Positions 1-8,457 of a DNA stretch of 64,000 bases are shown piece after piece. Source of the DNA: Micromonospora lupini str. Lupac 08 (GTDB lineage Bacteria; Actinomycetota; Actinomycetes; Mycobacteriales; Micromonosporaceae); assembly GCF_000297395.2 (NCBI RefSeq), contig NZ_HF570108.1:3018106-3082105 (forward strand), written 5' to 3'. Below the pieces are notes generated by a model. The model saw nothing but the letters and a program-made list of their open reading frames with translations. It made no database searches and was not told the origin of the DNA. Position 1 is the stretch's first letter. Every line of letters starts with the position of its first letter. A program made the translations under genes and the position numbers.

Positions 1-2
1 TC

Positions 3-3000
3 GACACCATCCGACAGCTTGCGGTCAGTCATGACATCGATGTCACGGCCACCACGGACCCGGGCGTTTTTACGCAGACCGGGCTTTCCGCGTACCGCAG
101 CGTGGTGTTTCTCTCCGCGACGGGCGCCGCGCTCAACCGCGACCAGGAGTCGGCGCTGCAGGGCTACCTGAAGGCCGGCGGCGGCTTCGTCGGCATCGCC
201 GACGCCGCCCGCGCGCAGGTCGACTCCACCTGGTTCGCCGGCCTGATCGGCGCCCGCCCGGCGGGTGCCATCCCGGTCGCCGAGCCGGTGGCCGCGGTGA
301 CCGCCAGCGGCGAGAACCCGCCGACCGAGAGCAAGGAGAAGCTGACCGACGGCGACGCCAACACCAAGTGGCTGGTCCGCACCCCGACGGCGTGGGTGGC
401 GTACCAGCTGGCCGCGCCGAAGCGGATCACCGGGTACGCGCTGACGTCGGCAAACGACTTCGTCGGACGGGACCCGAAGGACTGGACCCTGCAGGGCTCC
501 AACGACGGGCAGAGCTGGTCCGATCTGGACCGGCGCACCAACCAGACCTTCGCGGAGCGGTTCCAGACCCGCCGGTTCGACATCGCCACGCCGCAGGAGT
601 TCACCCGCTACCGGCTGAACATCACCGCCAACAGCGGTGAGCCGCTGATCCAGCTGGCCGACCTGCGCCTGTTCACCGGCACGGCCACCGCGCCGCCGCC
701 GACCCCCGTGAACCGGGCGGTGGTCGACATCCTGGACCGCAAACACCCGGCCACGGCGTCGCTGCCCCTGACGATCACCCGCTCCGACCGCTGGGACAAC
801 TGGGACCCGAACCCGATCGGCGCGGTGCACACGCTCGCCCAGGTCGAGGAGCGGCACTACGACCCGGGACCGGGCGCCAACGGCCCGTTCCACCCGGTGT
901 CCTGGTGCCGGGACTACGAGGGTGGCCGGTCGTTCTACACCGGCATGGGTCACACCGAGGGCAGCTACGGCGAGGAGGCGTTCCGCACGCACCTGGCCGG
1001 GGCGCTCGAGTGGACCACCGGCCGCGTACGCGGGGACTGCCAGGCGACGATCGCCGCGAACTACAAGGTGGAGCGGCTCACCGCGGCCAACCAGACCGGG
1101 CAGTTGGACCAGATCGGCGAGCCGCACGGGCTGACCATCGCGCCGGACGGCACCGTCTTCTACGTCGGCAAGGCGGCCTGCCCGAGCGGCCCGATCGCGG
1201 ACTGGAACGACCCGAAGGTCGGCCTGGGCTGCGGCACCATCCACTCCTGGGATCCGCGGACCAGGCAGGTCAAGCTGCTCACCACCCTGGAGGTGATGGG
1301 CAACCGGGGCAGCGGCTCCGAGTTGGTGAAGAACGAGGAGGGCCTGCTCGGCATCGTGCCCGACCCGAAGTTCGCCGACAACGGCTGGCTCTACGTCTAC
1401 TGGATGCCGCACGAGTCGATCGACCGCGTGCAGCGGGTCGGGCAGCGCACCGTCTCCCGGTTCACCTACGACCGCGAGGCGCAGACCATCGACCAGGCCA
1501 CCCGCAAGGACCTGCTGACGTTCCCGGTGCAGATCCACAGTTGCTGCCACGCCGGCGGCGGCATGGCGTTCGACGCGAAGGGCAACCTCTACGTCGGCTC
1601 CGGCGACAACAACTCCTCCGAGGGGTCGCAGGGCTACTCCGGCAACAACTGGACGCAGGAGTACCAGGGCATCTCGTTCCAGGACGCCCGTCGCACGGCG
1701 GGCAACACCAACGACCTCGCCGGCAAGATCATCCGGATCCATCCGGAGGCCGACGGCACGTACACCATCCCGGAGGGCAACCTCTTCCCGCCGGGCACCG
1801 AGAAGACCCGGCCGGAGATCTACGTGATGGGCGTGCGCAACATCGCCCGCCTCCAGGTCGACCCGGAGCACCAGTGGCTGACCGCCGGCTGGGTCGGCCC
1901 GGACGCCGCGTCGCCAAGCCCGACCCTGGGCCCGGCCAAGTACGAGACGGCCACCATCATCACCTCGGCCGGCAACCAGGGCTGGCCGTACTGCATGGGC
2001 AACCGGCAGCCGTACCGGGACCGCAGCAGCACCGACGCGACGGTGCTGACCGGCTGGTACGACTGCGGCAACCTGAAGAACGAGTCCCCGCGCAACACCG
2101 GACTGGCGGACATCCCGGCGGCCCGGGACAACATGATCTGGTACTCGCCGGACGGCGGCGGCCCGGTCTTCCCGAAGCGCACCGACGGCAGCGGCCTCCC
2201 GACGTACGTCGCGGCCGACGCCACCTACACCCAGCCGTACCTGCGCGGCGGTGGGCAGGCCATCATGTCCGGCCCCACCTACCACCGTGACCGGGTCGAC
2301 CCGAACAGCACAGTCGCGTGGCCGGCGTACTGGGACGAGAAGTGGTTCATCGGCGACCAGTCGAACGCCGCCAACCGGGTCGCGGTCACCGTCGACCCCG
2401 CCGGCGTGCCGACGGCCACCCCGCCGGTGTACGCCGAGTCGCTGCGCGCCATCATCCCCAGCGGCAACGGCGACACCCGGCTGCAGAGCTGGATGGACGC
2501 CAAGTTCGGCCCGGACGGCGCGCTCTACCTGCTCGACTACGGCGGCGGGTTCTTCAGCCTGCACCCCAACCAGAAGCTCATCCGGATCACCTACACCGGC
2601 GGGGCGCCCACGCCGGCGCCGGCGGCGACCTCGGTCGCCGTGCAGAACAAGCCGTTGACGGTCGCCTTCACCGGCTCCCGGTCCGGCGGCGTGAGCCACC
2701 GGTGGGAGTTCGGCGACGGCGGCACGTCCACCGAGGCGGACCCCCGCCACACGTACGCCACGGTCGGCACCTACACCGCGAAGCTCACCGTCACGTACGC
2801 CGACGGCGAGACGGCGACGGTGCAGACCACTGTCACGGTCGGCTGCGCGGTGCCGGACTCCCGGGCCACGGTGTGGCTCGGCGACACGGACACCGCGGTG
2901 CCCAGCCGTACGGTCGGGCAGGGCTGCACGATCAACGACCTGATCGACGACGAGAGCACCTGGCCCGACCACAACGCCTTCGTCAGGCACGTGAGCGCGG

Positions 3001-3752
3001 TGACAGGCGCGTTGCAGGACGACGGTCTGCTCAACGCCCGCGAGGCGGGCACGCTCACCCGCCTGGCCGCCGCGTCCGACATCGGCCGGGACGGGCGCAC
3101 CGGATACGAGCCGCTCTACGACGGCACCGCCGAGTCGCTGCGCGGTTGGCAGCAGGCGCCGACGGGGTCGTTCAGCATCCAGCCGGACGGCGCACTGCGT
3201 TCCAGCGGCGGCCTCGGCATGCTCTGGCACACCAGGGAGCTGGCGGACTTCTCGCTGAAGGTGCAGTTCCGCGACATCGCGCCGGGCACCGGCCGCGCCA
3301 ACACCGGCGTCTTCATCCGGTTCCCCGACCTGCGTACGCCCCTGGAGCAGCGACCGCCGGGGAGCTGCGGCACCGTCGGGTCGGCCCGGACCTCGCCGGC
3401 CTGGATGGCGATCTACTGCGGACACGAGATCCAGATCTACGACGGGGAGACCGGCGAGCCGCAGAAGACCGGCTCGGTCTACAACTTCGATCCGGTGCCG
3501 CTCGCCCAGGCCGGCGTCACGCCGAAGAACGTGTGGAACGACTACGAGATCCGGGTGGTCGGGCAGCACTACACGATGATCCGTAATGGCGTGGTGATCA
3601 ACGAGTTCGACAACACGCCGGGCAAGGAGTCCTCCCGGGCCGGTGACCCGCCCACCGACCTGCGGCAGTTCCTGAGCGGCTTCATCGGCCTGCAGAACCA
3701 CGGTGACAACGACCTGACCGAGTTCCGCAACATCCGCGTGCGGGAACTCTAG
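3..3752 (+). CDS. Secreted mosaic: ThuA-like / discoidin / PQQ-type sugar dehydrogenase / PKD / DUF1080 protein (5' truncated)
   Basis: The reading frame is open to the window edge, so the N-terminus, including any signal peptide, is missing; 1249 residues are visible. Counting from base 3, residues 1-95 look like the first part of a ThuA-like (trehalose utilisation) fold. A discoidin-type (F5/8C) module follows at about 100-230 (DGDANTKWL, WTLQGSNDGQSW). The ThuA fold appears to resume at 235-340 (SFYTGMGHTEGSY). A glucose/sorbosone-dehydrogenase beta-propeller spans about 360-870 (EPHGLTIAPDG, HAGGGMAFDAKGNLYVG), then PKD (880-950), a Cys-containing helical module (950-1028) and a C-terminal DUF1080 (3-keto-disaccharide hydrolase-like) domain. 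The family is known from secreted carbohydrate-active proteins; substrate and cofactor cannot be read from sequence. The next gene starts 8 bases downstream, so the two are probably co-transcribed. Confidence 0.85.
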   Translation, partial: DTIRQLAVSHDIDVTATTDPGVFTQTGLSAYRSVVFLSATGAALNRDQESALQGYLKAGGGFVGIADAARAQVDSTWFAGLIGARPAGAIPVAEPVAAVTASGENPPTESKEKLTDGDANTKWLVRTPTAWVAYQLAAPKRITGYALTSANDFVGRDPKDWTLQGSNDGQSWSDLDRRTNQTFAERFQTRRFDIATPQEFTRYRLNITANSGEPLIQLADLRLFTGTATAPPPTPVNRAVVDILDRKHPATASLPLTITRSDRWDNWDPNPIGAVHTLAQVEERHYDPGPGANGPFHPVSWCRDYEGGRSFYTGMGHTEGSYGEEAFRTHLAGALEWTTGRVRGDCQATIAANYKVERLTAANQTGQLDQIGEPHGLTIAPDGTVFYVGKAACPSGPIADWNDPKVGLGCGTIHSWDPRTRQVKLLTTLEVMGNRGSGSELVKNEEGLLGIVPDPKFADNGWLYVYWMPHESIDRVQRVGQRTVSRFTYDREAQTIDQATRKDLLTFPVQIHSCCHAGGGMAFDAKGNLYVGSGDNNSSEGSQGYSGNNWTQEYQGISFQDARRTAGNTNDLAGKIIRIHPEADGTYTIPEGNLFPPGTEKTRPEIYVMGVRNIARLQVDPEHQWLTAGWVGPDAASPSPTLGPAKYETATIITSAGNQGWPYCMGNRQPYRDRSSTDATVLTGWYDCGNLKNESPRNTGLADIPAARDNMIWYSPDGGGPVFPKRTDGSGLPTYVAADATYTQPYLRGGGQAIMSGPTYHRDRVDPNSTVAWPAYWDEKWFIGDQSNAANRVAVTVDPAGVPTATPPVYAESLRAIIPSGNGDTRLQSWMDAKFGPDGALYLLDYGGGFFSLHPNQKLIRITYTGGAPTPAPAATSVAVQNKPLTVAFTGSRSGGVSHRWEFGDGGTSTEADPRHTYATVGTYTAKLTVTYADGETATVQTTVTVGCAVPDSRATVWLGDTDTAVPSRTVGQGCTINDLIDDESTWPDHNAFVRHVSAVTGALQDDGLLNAREAGTLTRLAAASDIGRDGRTGYEPLYDGTAESLRGWQQAPTGSFSIQPDGALRSSGGLGMLWHTRELADFSLKVQFRDIAPGTGRANTGVFIRFPDLRTPLEQRPPGSCGTVGSARTSPAWMAIYCGHEIQIYDGETGEPQKTGSVYNFDPVPLAQAGVTPKNVWNDYEIRVVGQHYTMIRNGVVINEFDNTPGKESSRAGDPPTDLRQFLSGFIGLQNHGDNDLTEFRNIRVREL

Positions 3753-3760
3753 GAGAGACA

Positions 3761-5290
3761 ATGATCCGACGACTCACGGCCGCCGTGGCGGCGCTCCTGC
3801 TCACGGTCACGACGTTTGCCACGCCGCAGGCGTCCGCCGCCCCGCGCGCCGCCGCGGACCAGGTGCTGACCTGGACCGCCGACGACAACACCACCCGCTA
3901 CAAGTCCGTGCCCACCACAGCGGTGGCCGGCGCGGCGACGATCATCTGGGAGAACAGCGCGGCCACCGGCAACACCACCGGGATGCCGCACACGCTTACC
4001 TTCGACACCAGCACCGAGGGCTACAACCACGACGTCACGGTCAACATCCTGGCCAGCCCGTTCGACGCCAACGACGGCCGACACCAGGCGACAGTCACGC
4101 TGACCCCGGGCCGGTACCGCTACTTCTGCGCGATCCCGGGCCACAGTCAGATGGTCGGCGAACTGGTCGTCACCGACGGCGGGGGAGGCGACGACACCAC
4201 GCCGCCGACGGTCACCGCCGCCGTGTCGGGCGACCAGGACCAGGACGGCAACTACGTCGGCACGGCAACGGTGACCGTCACGGCCACCGACGCCGGCTCG
4301 GGCGTGGAAACCGTCGAGTACCAGGTCGACGACACCAGCTTCCAGCCGTACACCCAGCCGGTGCAGGTGAGCGCGGTCGGCGACCACTCGGTGCAGTTCC
4401 GCGCCACCGACCAGGCCGGCAACACCAGCACGGTCGGCTCGGTGTCGTTCCGGATCGTCGAACCGACCGAGGAGGACACCACCGCGCCGGTGGTCGCGGC
4501 CGCGCTGGCCGGCGACCGCGACGGCGACGGCAACTACGTCGGTACGGCCGCCGCCACGCTTACCGCCACCGACGCCGGCTCCGGGGTCGCCACCATCGAG
4601 TACGCGCTCGACGACGGCGCCTTCACCGCGTACACGAGCCCGGTCATGGTGAGCGCGGTCGGGATGCACATGCTGCACTATCGGGCGACCGACGTCGCCG
4701 GCAACACCTCGGCCGAGCAGATGTCCCACTTCACAGTCGTCGCCCCGCCGGAGGAGGACGACACCCCGCCCACGGTGACCGCGACGGTCACCGGCGAGCG
4801 GGACGCCGGCGGCGCGTACGTCGGCGCCGCGACAGTCACCGTCACCGCGACCGACACCGGCTCGGGCGTGGCGTCGGTCGAGTACGCGCTCGACACCGGC
4901 GGCTGGACCGCGTACGCCGGCCCGGTGAGCGTCCGCACCGTCGGCGCGCACACCCTGCGGTACCGGGCGACCGACACCGCGGGGAACGCCGCCGCCGAGC
5001 AGTCGGCGACGTTCACCGTGGTGGCCGACGGCACCGACGCCTGCCCCGCGTCCGACACGCGAGGCACGGTGGTCATCGACGGTGACGACACCGGCGTGGC
5101 CAACGTCGACACCGGCGACGGTTGCACGATCAACGATCTGATCGACGAACACGCCGACTACCCCGGCCACGCCGACTTCGTCCGGCACGTCGAGGCGGTC
5201 ACCGCCGCGCTGGTGAGCGGCGGAACGCTCAACAAGCGGCAACAGGGCGCCATCGTCCGGGCCGCGGCCCGATCGGACGTCGGCGCATGA
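3761..5290 (+). CDS. Secreted type-1 copper (cupredoxin) protein with three OmpL47-like repeats
   Basis: This is a 509-residue exported protein. Residues 1-27 form a signal peptide ending near ASA. Residues 35-138 are a plastocyanin-like cupredoxin with all four type-1 copper ligands visible: His77 (MPHTL), then Cys123, His128 and Met131 in YFCAIPGHSQM. Three tandem Ig-like repeats of about 95 residues follow (about 145-440), each with a GSGVxxxEYxxD core and ending in RATDxAGN; these match the OmpL47-type beta-barrel/chitobiase-like family. The last 75 residues are nearly the same module found inside the upstream gene (CTINDLIDE...FVRHVEAVTAAL). The start has AGGAGAG just upstream. Its stop overlaps a possible ATG of the next gene. 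A role in extracellular electron transfer to or from the upstream dehydrogenase is inference. Confidence 0.85.
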   Translation: MIRRLTAAVAALLLTVTTFATPQASAAPRAAADQVLTWTADDNTTRYKSVPTTAVAGAATIIWENSAATGNTTGMPHTLTFDTSTEGYNHDVTVNILASPFDANDGRHQATVTLTPGRYRYFCAIPGHSQMVGELVVTDGGGGDDTTPPTVTAAVSGDQDQDGNYVGTATVTVTATDAGSGVETVEYQVDDTSFQPYTQPVQVSAVGDHSVQFRATDQAGNTSTVGSVSFRIVEPTEEDTTAPVVAAALAGDRDGDGNYVGTAAATLTATDAGSGVATIEYALDDGAFTAYTSPVMVSAVGMHMLHYRATDVAGNTSAEQMSHFTVVAPPEEDDTPPTVTATVTGERDAGGAYVGAATVTVTATDTGSGVASVEYALDTGGWTAYAGPVSVRTVGAHTLRYRATDTAGNAAAEQSATFTVVADGTDACPASDTRGTVVIDGDDTGVANVDTGDGCTINDLIDEHADYPGHADFVRHVEAVTAALVSGGTLNKRQQGAIVRAAARSDVGA

Positions 5291-5322
5291 GCACCCGAAT
5301 CTCATCGACAGGGAGTACCACG

Positions 5323-6300
5323 ATGCCCGGACGTACCGTCGCCAAGTTGGCAACCGTGACCGCCGTCATCGCCGCCTCGGTGCTGGCCGTGGCGCCCACC
5401 GCCCACGCCGACCTGGTCACCCACTGCATCGGCACCGGCGGTGCGGTGACCGTTCCCAACGACCTGCTCGTCCCGGCCGGCGAGTCCTGCGCGCTGACCG
5501 GCACCACGATCACCGGCAACGTCACGGTCGCCGCCGGCGCCAACCTGGTGGTCACCGGTGGCCGGGTCAGCGGTGAGGTACGCGTCGCCGCCGACGGCTA
5601 CCTCGACGCCACCGAGACGAGCGTCGACGGCCAGGTGGTGCTGGCGGCCGGCGGGTACGGGGTTTTCCTCAAGGATGCCCGCACCGGCGCGGTGACCGTC
5701 CGGCCGAAGGGCTCGGCGACAATCGACAGCTTCCTGTTCGCCGAGGCGGCGACGATCGCCGGGAACGTCACAGTCGGCGCCGGCGAGGTCCGGCTCGACC
5801 GGGGCACCCAGGTGGAACGCAACGTCAGCAGCACCGGCACCTACTACACCGACGTGCACGACTCGTTCGTCGACGGCACCCTGTCGGTGCTCAACAGCGC
5901 CACCGGCAGTGTCGTGTGCGGCAGCGCGGTCCGGGGTCGGGCCACGTTCGCCGGCAACCTCGGCGGCGTCCAGCTCGGCCCGAACGGCGCCCTCGACAGC
6001 TGCGCGTCCGGCGGCTACTGGGGCGCGGACGTCAGCGTCACCAGCACCACCGGCGGCGTCACCGTCGACGACAACATCATCAACGGCCAGTTGACGGTGA
6101 CGGGCAACAACCCGGCCGCCCAGGTGGCCGCGAACAACCGGATCCGCGGCGGCGTGACTGGCGACCAGGCCGCGGCGACCACCAACCGGGCGGCCCGAAT
6201 GGCCGGCGCCGACCGGGACGACGCCGGCGACCAGCGGGCCGAGACCCGTCGTACCTCGGCGGTGCAGGAGGCCGCCGCGGCCGGCGCCGCGAAGCTCTAG
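5323..6300 (+). CDS. Secreted repetitive polymer-forming-like (beta-helix) protein
   Basis: This 325-residue protein has a signal peptide (about 1-31, ending AHA). I chose ATG 5323 because GGGAG lies at a good distance; ATG 5287, overlapping the previous stop as ATGA, is an in-frame alternative that adds 12 residues. The mature part is built of short irregular repeats of the type GNVTVAAGANL, GEVRVAADGYL, GAVTVRPKGSA, GNVTVGAGEVRL, alternating small and beta-branched residues. That pattern resembles bactofilin/polymer-forming cytoskeletal beta-helices, here in an exported context. Few Cys are present and no enzymatic motif is visible. The position as third gene of an operon with secreted sugar-oxidising and copper proteins suggests a structural or surface role, but its function is unknown. 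Confidence 0.75.
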   Translation: MPGRTVAKLATVTAVIAASVLAVAPTAHADLVTHCIGTGGAVTVPNDLLVPAGESCALTGTTITGNVTVAAGANLVVTGGRVSGEVRVAADGYLDATETSVDGQVVLAAGGYGVFLKDARTGAVTVRPKGSATIDSFLFAEAATIAGNVTVGAGEVRLDRGTQVERNVSSTGTYYTDVHDSFVDGTLSVLNSATGSVVCGSAVRGRATFAGNLGGVQLGPNGALDSCASGGYWGADVSVTSTTGGVTVDDNIINGQLTVTGNNPAAQVAANNRIRGGVTGDQAAATTNRAARMAGADRDDAGDQRAETRRTSAVQEAAAAGAAKL

Positions 6301-6380
6301 AGGAGCAGGTCCCGACCCTGGCTGCGGCGGTGGGCACAGCCGGTGACCGTCGGTCACCTCGGTCGGGGCGGATGCGGTAG

Positions 6381-6430
6381 TGAGCGGTATACCTCAGAGG
6401 CATAAATATGCCTCTGAGGTATACCGCTCA
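6381..6430. repeat. Perfect 24-bp inverted repeat with 2-bp centre, nested palindromes
   Basis: Bases 6381-6404 and 6407-6430 are exact reverse complements separated only by AA. Each arm contains a 17-bp quasi-palindrome, TATACCTCAGAGGCATA at 6388-6404 and its reverse complement at 6407-6423. The element sits between two convergent genes, so it could act as a bidirectional terminator hairpin. The nested dyads also look like paired operator sites. It is AT-richer than its surroundings and has no T-tract. Confidence 0.9.
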
Positions 6431-6433
6431 GGA

Positions 6434-6447
6434 GCACATCGATGTGC
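6434..6447. repeat. 14-bp perfect palindrome next to the 24-bp inverted repeat
   Basis: GCACATC followed directly by GATGTGC is an uninterrupted palindrome lying 3 bases after the large inverted repeat. It is still in the gap between convergent gene ends. It may be a protein-binding site or part of the same terminator structure; no function can be assigned. Confidence 0.5.
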
Positions 6448-6511
6448 CGGACGCGAGGTCACGAACGACACCGAGGGGACCGGCAGCGGCTGCGCTGCGA
6501 GGGCCCGGTCG

Positions 6512-7048
6512 TCAACAACTGCTGCGGGCCCTGCGCAGGAAGGTCTTCCGCGAAACGATCTTCGTCGAATCCTGCCCGCGCGGCGCCAGCACCTGGTCCG
6601 AGCCGATCCGTGGGAGATCCGCGAGGGTGAAGTCTACCGAGATGGCGTCATGCCTGCCGGATCCCTTGATGCTGTAGGTGACCCCTGGCCTGAGTTCGGT
6701 GAGCGGCTCGACGTCCACCACTCTGCCGAGCCCCGCGGCGAAGAAGTCGGTGGCGTCGTCGATCTTCCAGCCGTCCGGCGGCTGACCGAGCAGGGCAACC
6801 TCCACGGTCTCGCTTGTGGGTCGGCCGCTGACGGCCCACATGACCAGCGGTCGCTCGGTGACGTCGCCCGGGTGGATCTCGTAGACATCGAGCCGGGCCG
6901 AACTCTCGCCGCATGTCACCAGGACACCGATCGGCTGACCATCATGGACGGCCAGCGCGACGAGAGGTTCGTCGGGTGGAGTGCACCCGGTCAGAAGGCT
7001 GAGCAGCGACAGTGACAACAGAATCCGTGGAACTCGTCTTCTGCGCAT
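6512..7048 (-). CDS. Predicted lipoprotein of unknown function
   Basis: This is a 178-residue protein with an Arg-rich N-terminus, a hydrophobic stretch and a lipobox (LLTGC), so it should be lipid-anchored on the outer face of the membrane. I chose ATG 7048 because it gives a compact MRRRRVPRILL signal peptide; the in-frame ATG 7075 adds nine residues and cannot be excluded. The mature part has alternating beta-like segments and no motif that I recognise. It stands alone: the neighbour on the left is convergent, and the SDR gene upstream on the same strand ends 72 bases away. Confidence 0.7.
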   Translation of the reverse strand: MRRRRVPRILLSLSLLSLLTGCTPPDEPLVALAVHDGQPIGVLVTCGESSARLDVYEIHPGDVTERPLVMWAVSGRPTSETVEVALLGQPPDGWKIDDATDFFAAGLGRVVDVEPLTELRPGVTYSIKGSGRHDAISVDFTLADLPRIGSDQVLAPRGQDSTKIVSRKTFLRRARSSC

Positions 7049-7120
7049 GTCGTCAGCATTCCGAGGCGGCATCACGCCCCAATTCCCCGATGGTCACGAA
7101 AGGTGAACAGGCGCCGAGGG

Positions 7121-7828
7121 CTACGACTGTCCGGTGCTGCTGTAGAAGGCGCTCGGGTCGTTGGCCAGGGATGCCTTGATGTAGGTGCTCCACTCGTCGG
7201 CGAGGACCTCGATCCGGCCGGCCTCGATGCCGTCGAGGGCGGCGCGGACGACGTCGGCGGGGTCCATCTTGTCGCCGTCGTAGTCGGCCATCATGTCGGT
7301 GTCGGCGGCGCCCAGGTGCAGCCCGGTCACCAGCGTGCCCTGCTTGGCCAGTTCGAGCCGGACGCCGTTGGTCAGGCTCCACTCGGCAGCCTTGGCGGCG
7401 GCGTAGGCGTTCGCCCCGTCATAGGAGAACCACGACAACGCCGACAGAACGTTGAGGATGGCGCCGCCGCCGTTGGCGCCGAGGATCGGGGCGAACGCGC
7501 GCACCATGTCGAGGGTGCCGTAGAAGTGGGTGTCCATCTCTGCGCGGATACCGTTCAGGTCGCCGGTGACGAGGTTGGTCCCGGTGGTGATCCCGGCGTT
7601 GTTGACGAGCAGTGTCACGTCGGAGGCGATCGAGGCGGCGTCCCGCACCGCCTGCGGGTCGGTGATGTCCAGGCGGAGCCTCTCGACGCCGGGAATGTCG
7701 ATCTTTTCGGGGTCGCGGGCCGTGGCGTACACCTTCGCCGCGCCGCGCTCGAGCAGTTGTCGGGTGAAGTGCCGGCCGATGCCACGGTTGGCGCCGGTGA
7801 CCAGCGCGATCGAGCCTGAGATCTGCAT
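7121..7828 (-). CDS. SDR-family NAD(P)-dependent oxidoreductase
   Basis: This is a classical short-chain dehydrogenase of 235 residues. The nucleotide-binding motif TGANRGIG lies at residues 11-18, NNAG at 76-79, and the catalytic Ser129, Tyr142 and Lys146 are all present (AYAAAK). The length is normal for the family. The substrate cannot be told from sequence. ATG 7828 is preceded by a GGAGGG ribosome-binding site. The gene is divergent from a MerR-family regulator, and its promoter has the over-long spacer typical of MerR-activated genes, so it is very probably the regulator's target, perhaps in redox or electrophile stress. Confidence 0.9.
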   Translation of the reverse strand: MQISGSIALVTGANRGIGRHFTRQLLERGAAKVYATARDPEKIDIPGVERLRLDITDPQAVRDAASIASDVTLLVNNAGITTGTNLVTGDLNGIRAEMDTHFYGTLDMVRAFAPILGANGGGAILNVLSALSWFSYDGANAYAAAKAAEWSLTNGVRLELAKQGTLVTGLHLGAADTDMMADYDGDKMDPADVVRAALDGIEAGRIEVLADEWSTYIKASLANDPSAFYSSTGQS

Positions 7829-7870
7829 GATGCCCTCCGTTGGGGTTCGACGATGACTCGTACGCGACCT

Positions 7871-7902
7871 ACGCTAGAACCTGACGTGGACGTGAGGGAC
7901 AA
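7871..7902 (-). promoter_or_regulatory. MerR-type promoter/operator for the SDR gene
   Basis: On the minus strand a -35 box TTGTCC (7902-7897) and a -10 box TAGCGT (7876-7871) are separated by 20 bp. That is longer than the usual 17 bp and typical of MerR-family activators. The spacer region is filled by a near-perfect dyad, CCTGACGTGGACGTGAGG at 7880-7897. The dyad lies between the divergent SDR and merR genes. Confidence 0.7.
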
Positions 7903-7941
7903 GGTCGTGTGGCTGGGGTCACCGGTCACGGGGGAGGGGTC

Positions 7942-8319
7942 GTGCGGATCGGGGAACTCGCCACCAGTACGGGTGTGTCGGTGCGCGCCCTGCGCTACTA
8001 CGAGGAGCAGGCGCTGCTCATCCCCGAACGGAGCGGCGGCGGCCAGCGCCACTACGACGAGGCGGCGGTCGACCGGGTCCAGCTGATCCAGACGTTGTAC
8101 GCGGCAGGCCTGTCCAGCAGGACCATCCTGGCCCTGCTGCCCTGCGTCGACGCGAAGGTCAACACCCCGCAGTCCCGCGCCCTGCTGAACGCCGAACGCG
8201 GCCGTATCGACCAGCAGATCAACCAGCTCATCGAGGCCAGGGCCCGGCTCGACGACGTCATCGCGCTCAGCGAGAGCCCGGCCAGCGGCTGCAACCGGAC
8301 TGGTGCCGCCCTGGTCTAG
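7942..8319 (+). CDS. MerR-family transcriptional regulator
   Basis: This is a 125-residue DNA-binding protein. The N-terminus RIGELATSTGVSVRALRYYE is the canonical MerR winged helix, followed by a coiled dimerisation helix (RIDQQINQLIEARARLDDVI). GTG 7942 is chosen because GGGGAGGGG lies directly upstream and the protein then begins with the normal MRIGEL; a GTG 33 bases further upstream would add an unconserved tail. Cys residues occur at positions near 76 and the C-terminus (PCVDAK, SGCNRT) but not in the CxxC arrangement of metal sensors. It probably controls the divergent SDR gene through the dyad at 7880-7897. Confidence 0.9.
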   Translation: MRIGELATSTGVSVRALRYYEEQALLIPERSGGGQRHYDEAAVDRVQLIQTLYAAGLSSRTILALLPCVDAKVNTPQSRALLNAERGRIDQQINQLIEARARLDDVIALSESPASGCNRTGAALV

Positions 8320-8380
8320 CAACCGGCGGCGACGACGGCGCACGGCGGCCGTTCCCACCTTTATATTTCAATTCGTCGAT

Positions 8381-8392
8381 GTTAACGTTAAC
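8381..8392. promoter_or_regulatory. LacI-type palindromic operator candidate upstream of the pectin genes
   Basis: GTTAACGTTAAC is a perfect 12-bp palindrome with a central CG, the symmetry that LacI-family repressors recognise. It lies in an AT-rich patch 65 bases before the pectinesterase start. A catabolic repressor would suit the downstream genes, but none is encoded nearby. Confidence 0.45.
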
Positions 8393-8457
8393 TTAACGTC
8401 GTCGTCTGCCGGTCGACATGATCTTCGGCCGAGGCCCGGTGGGATCGGAGAACCCTT

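Noticed and set aside
6408..6677. An 89-codon plus-strand ORF starting inside the inverted repeat
   Set aside because: No ribosome-binding site, unnatural composition, and it lies antisense to a lipoprotein gene with a good signal peptide and lipobox.
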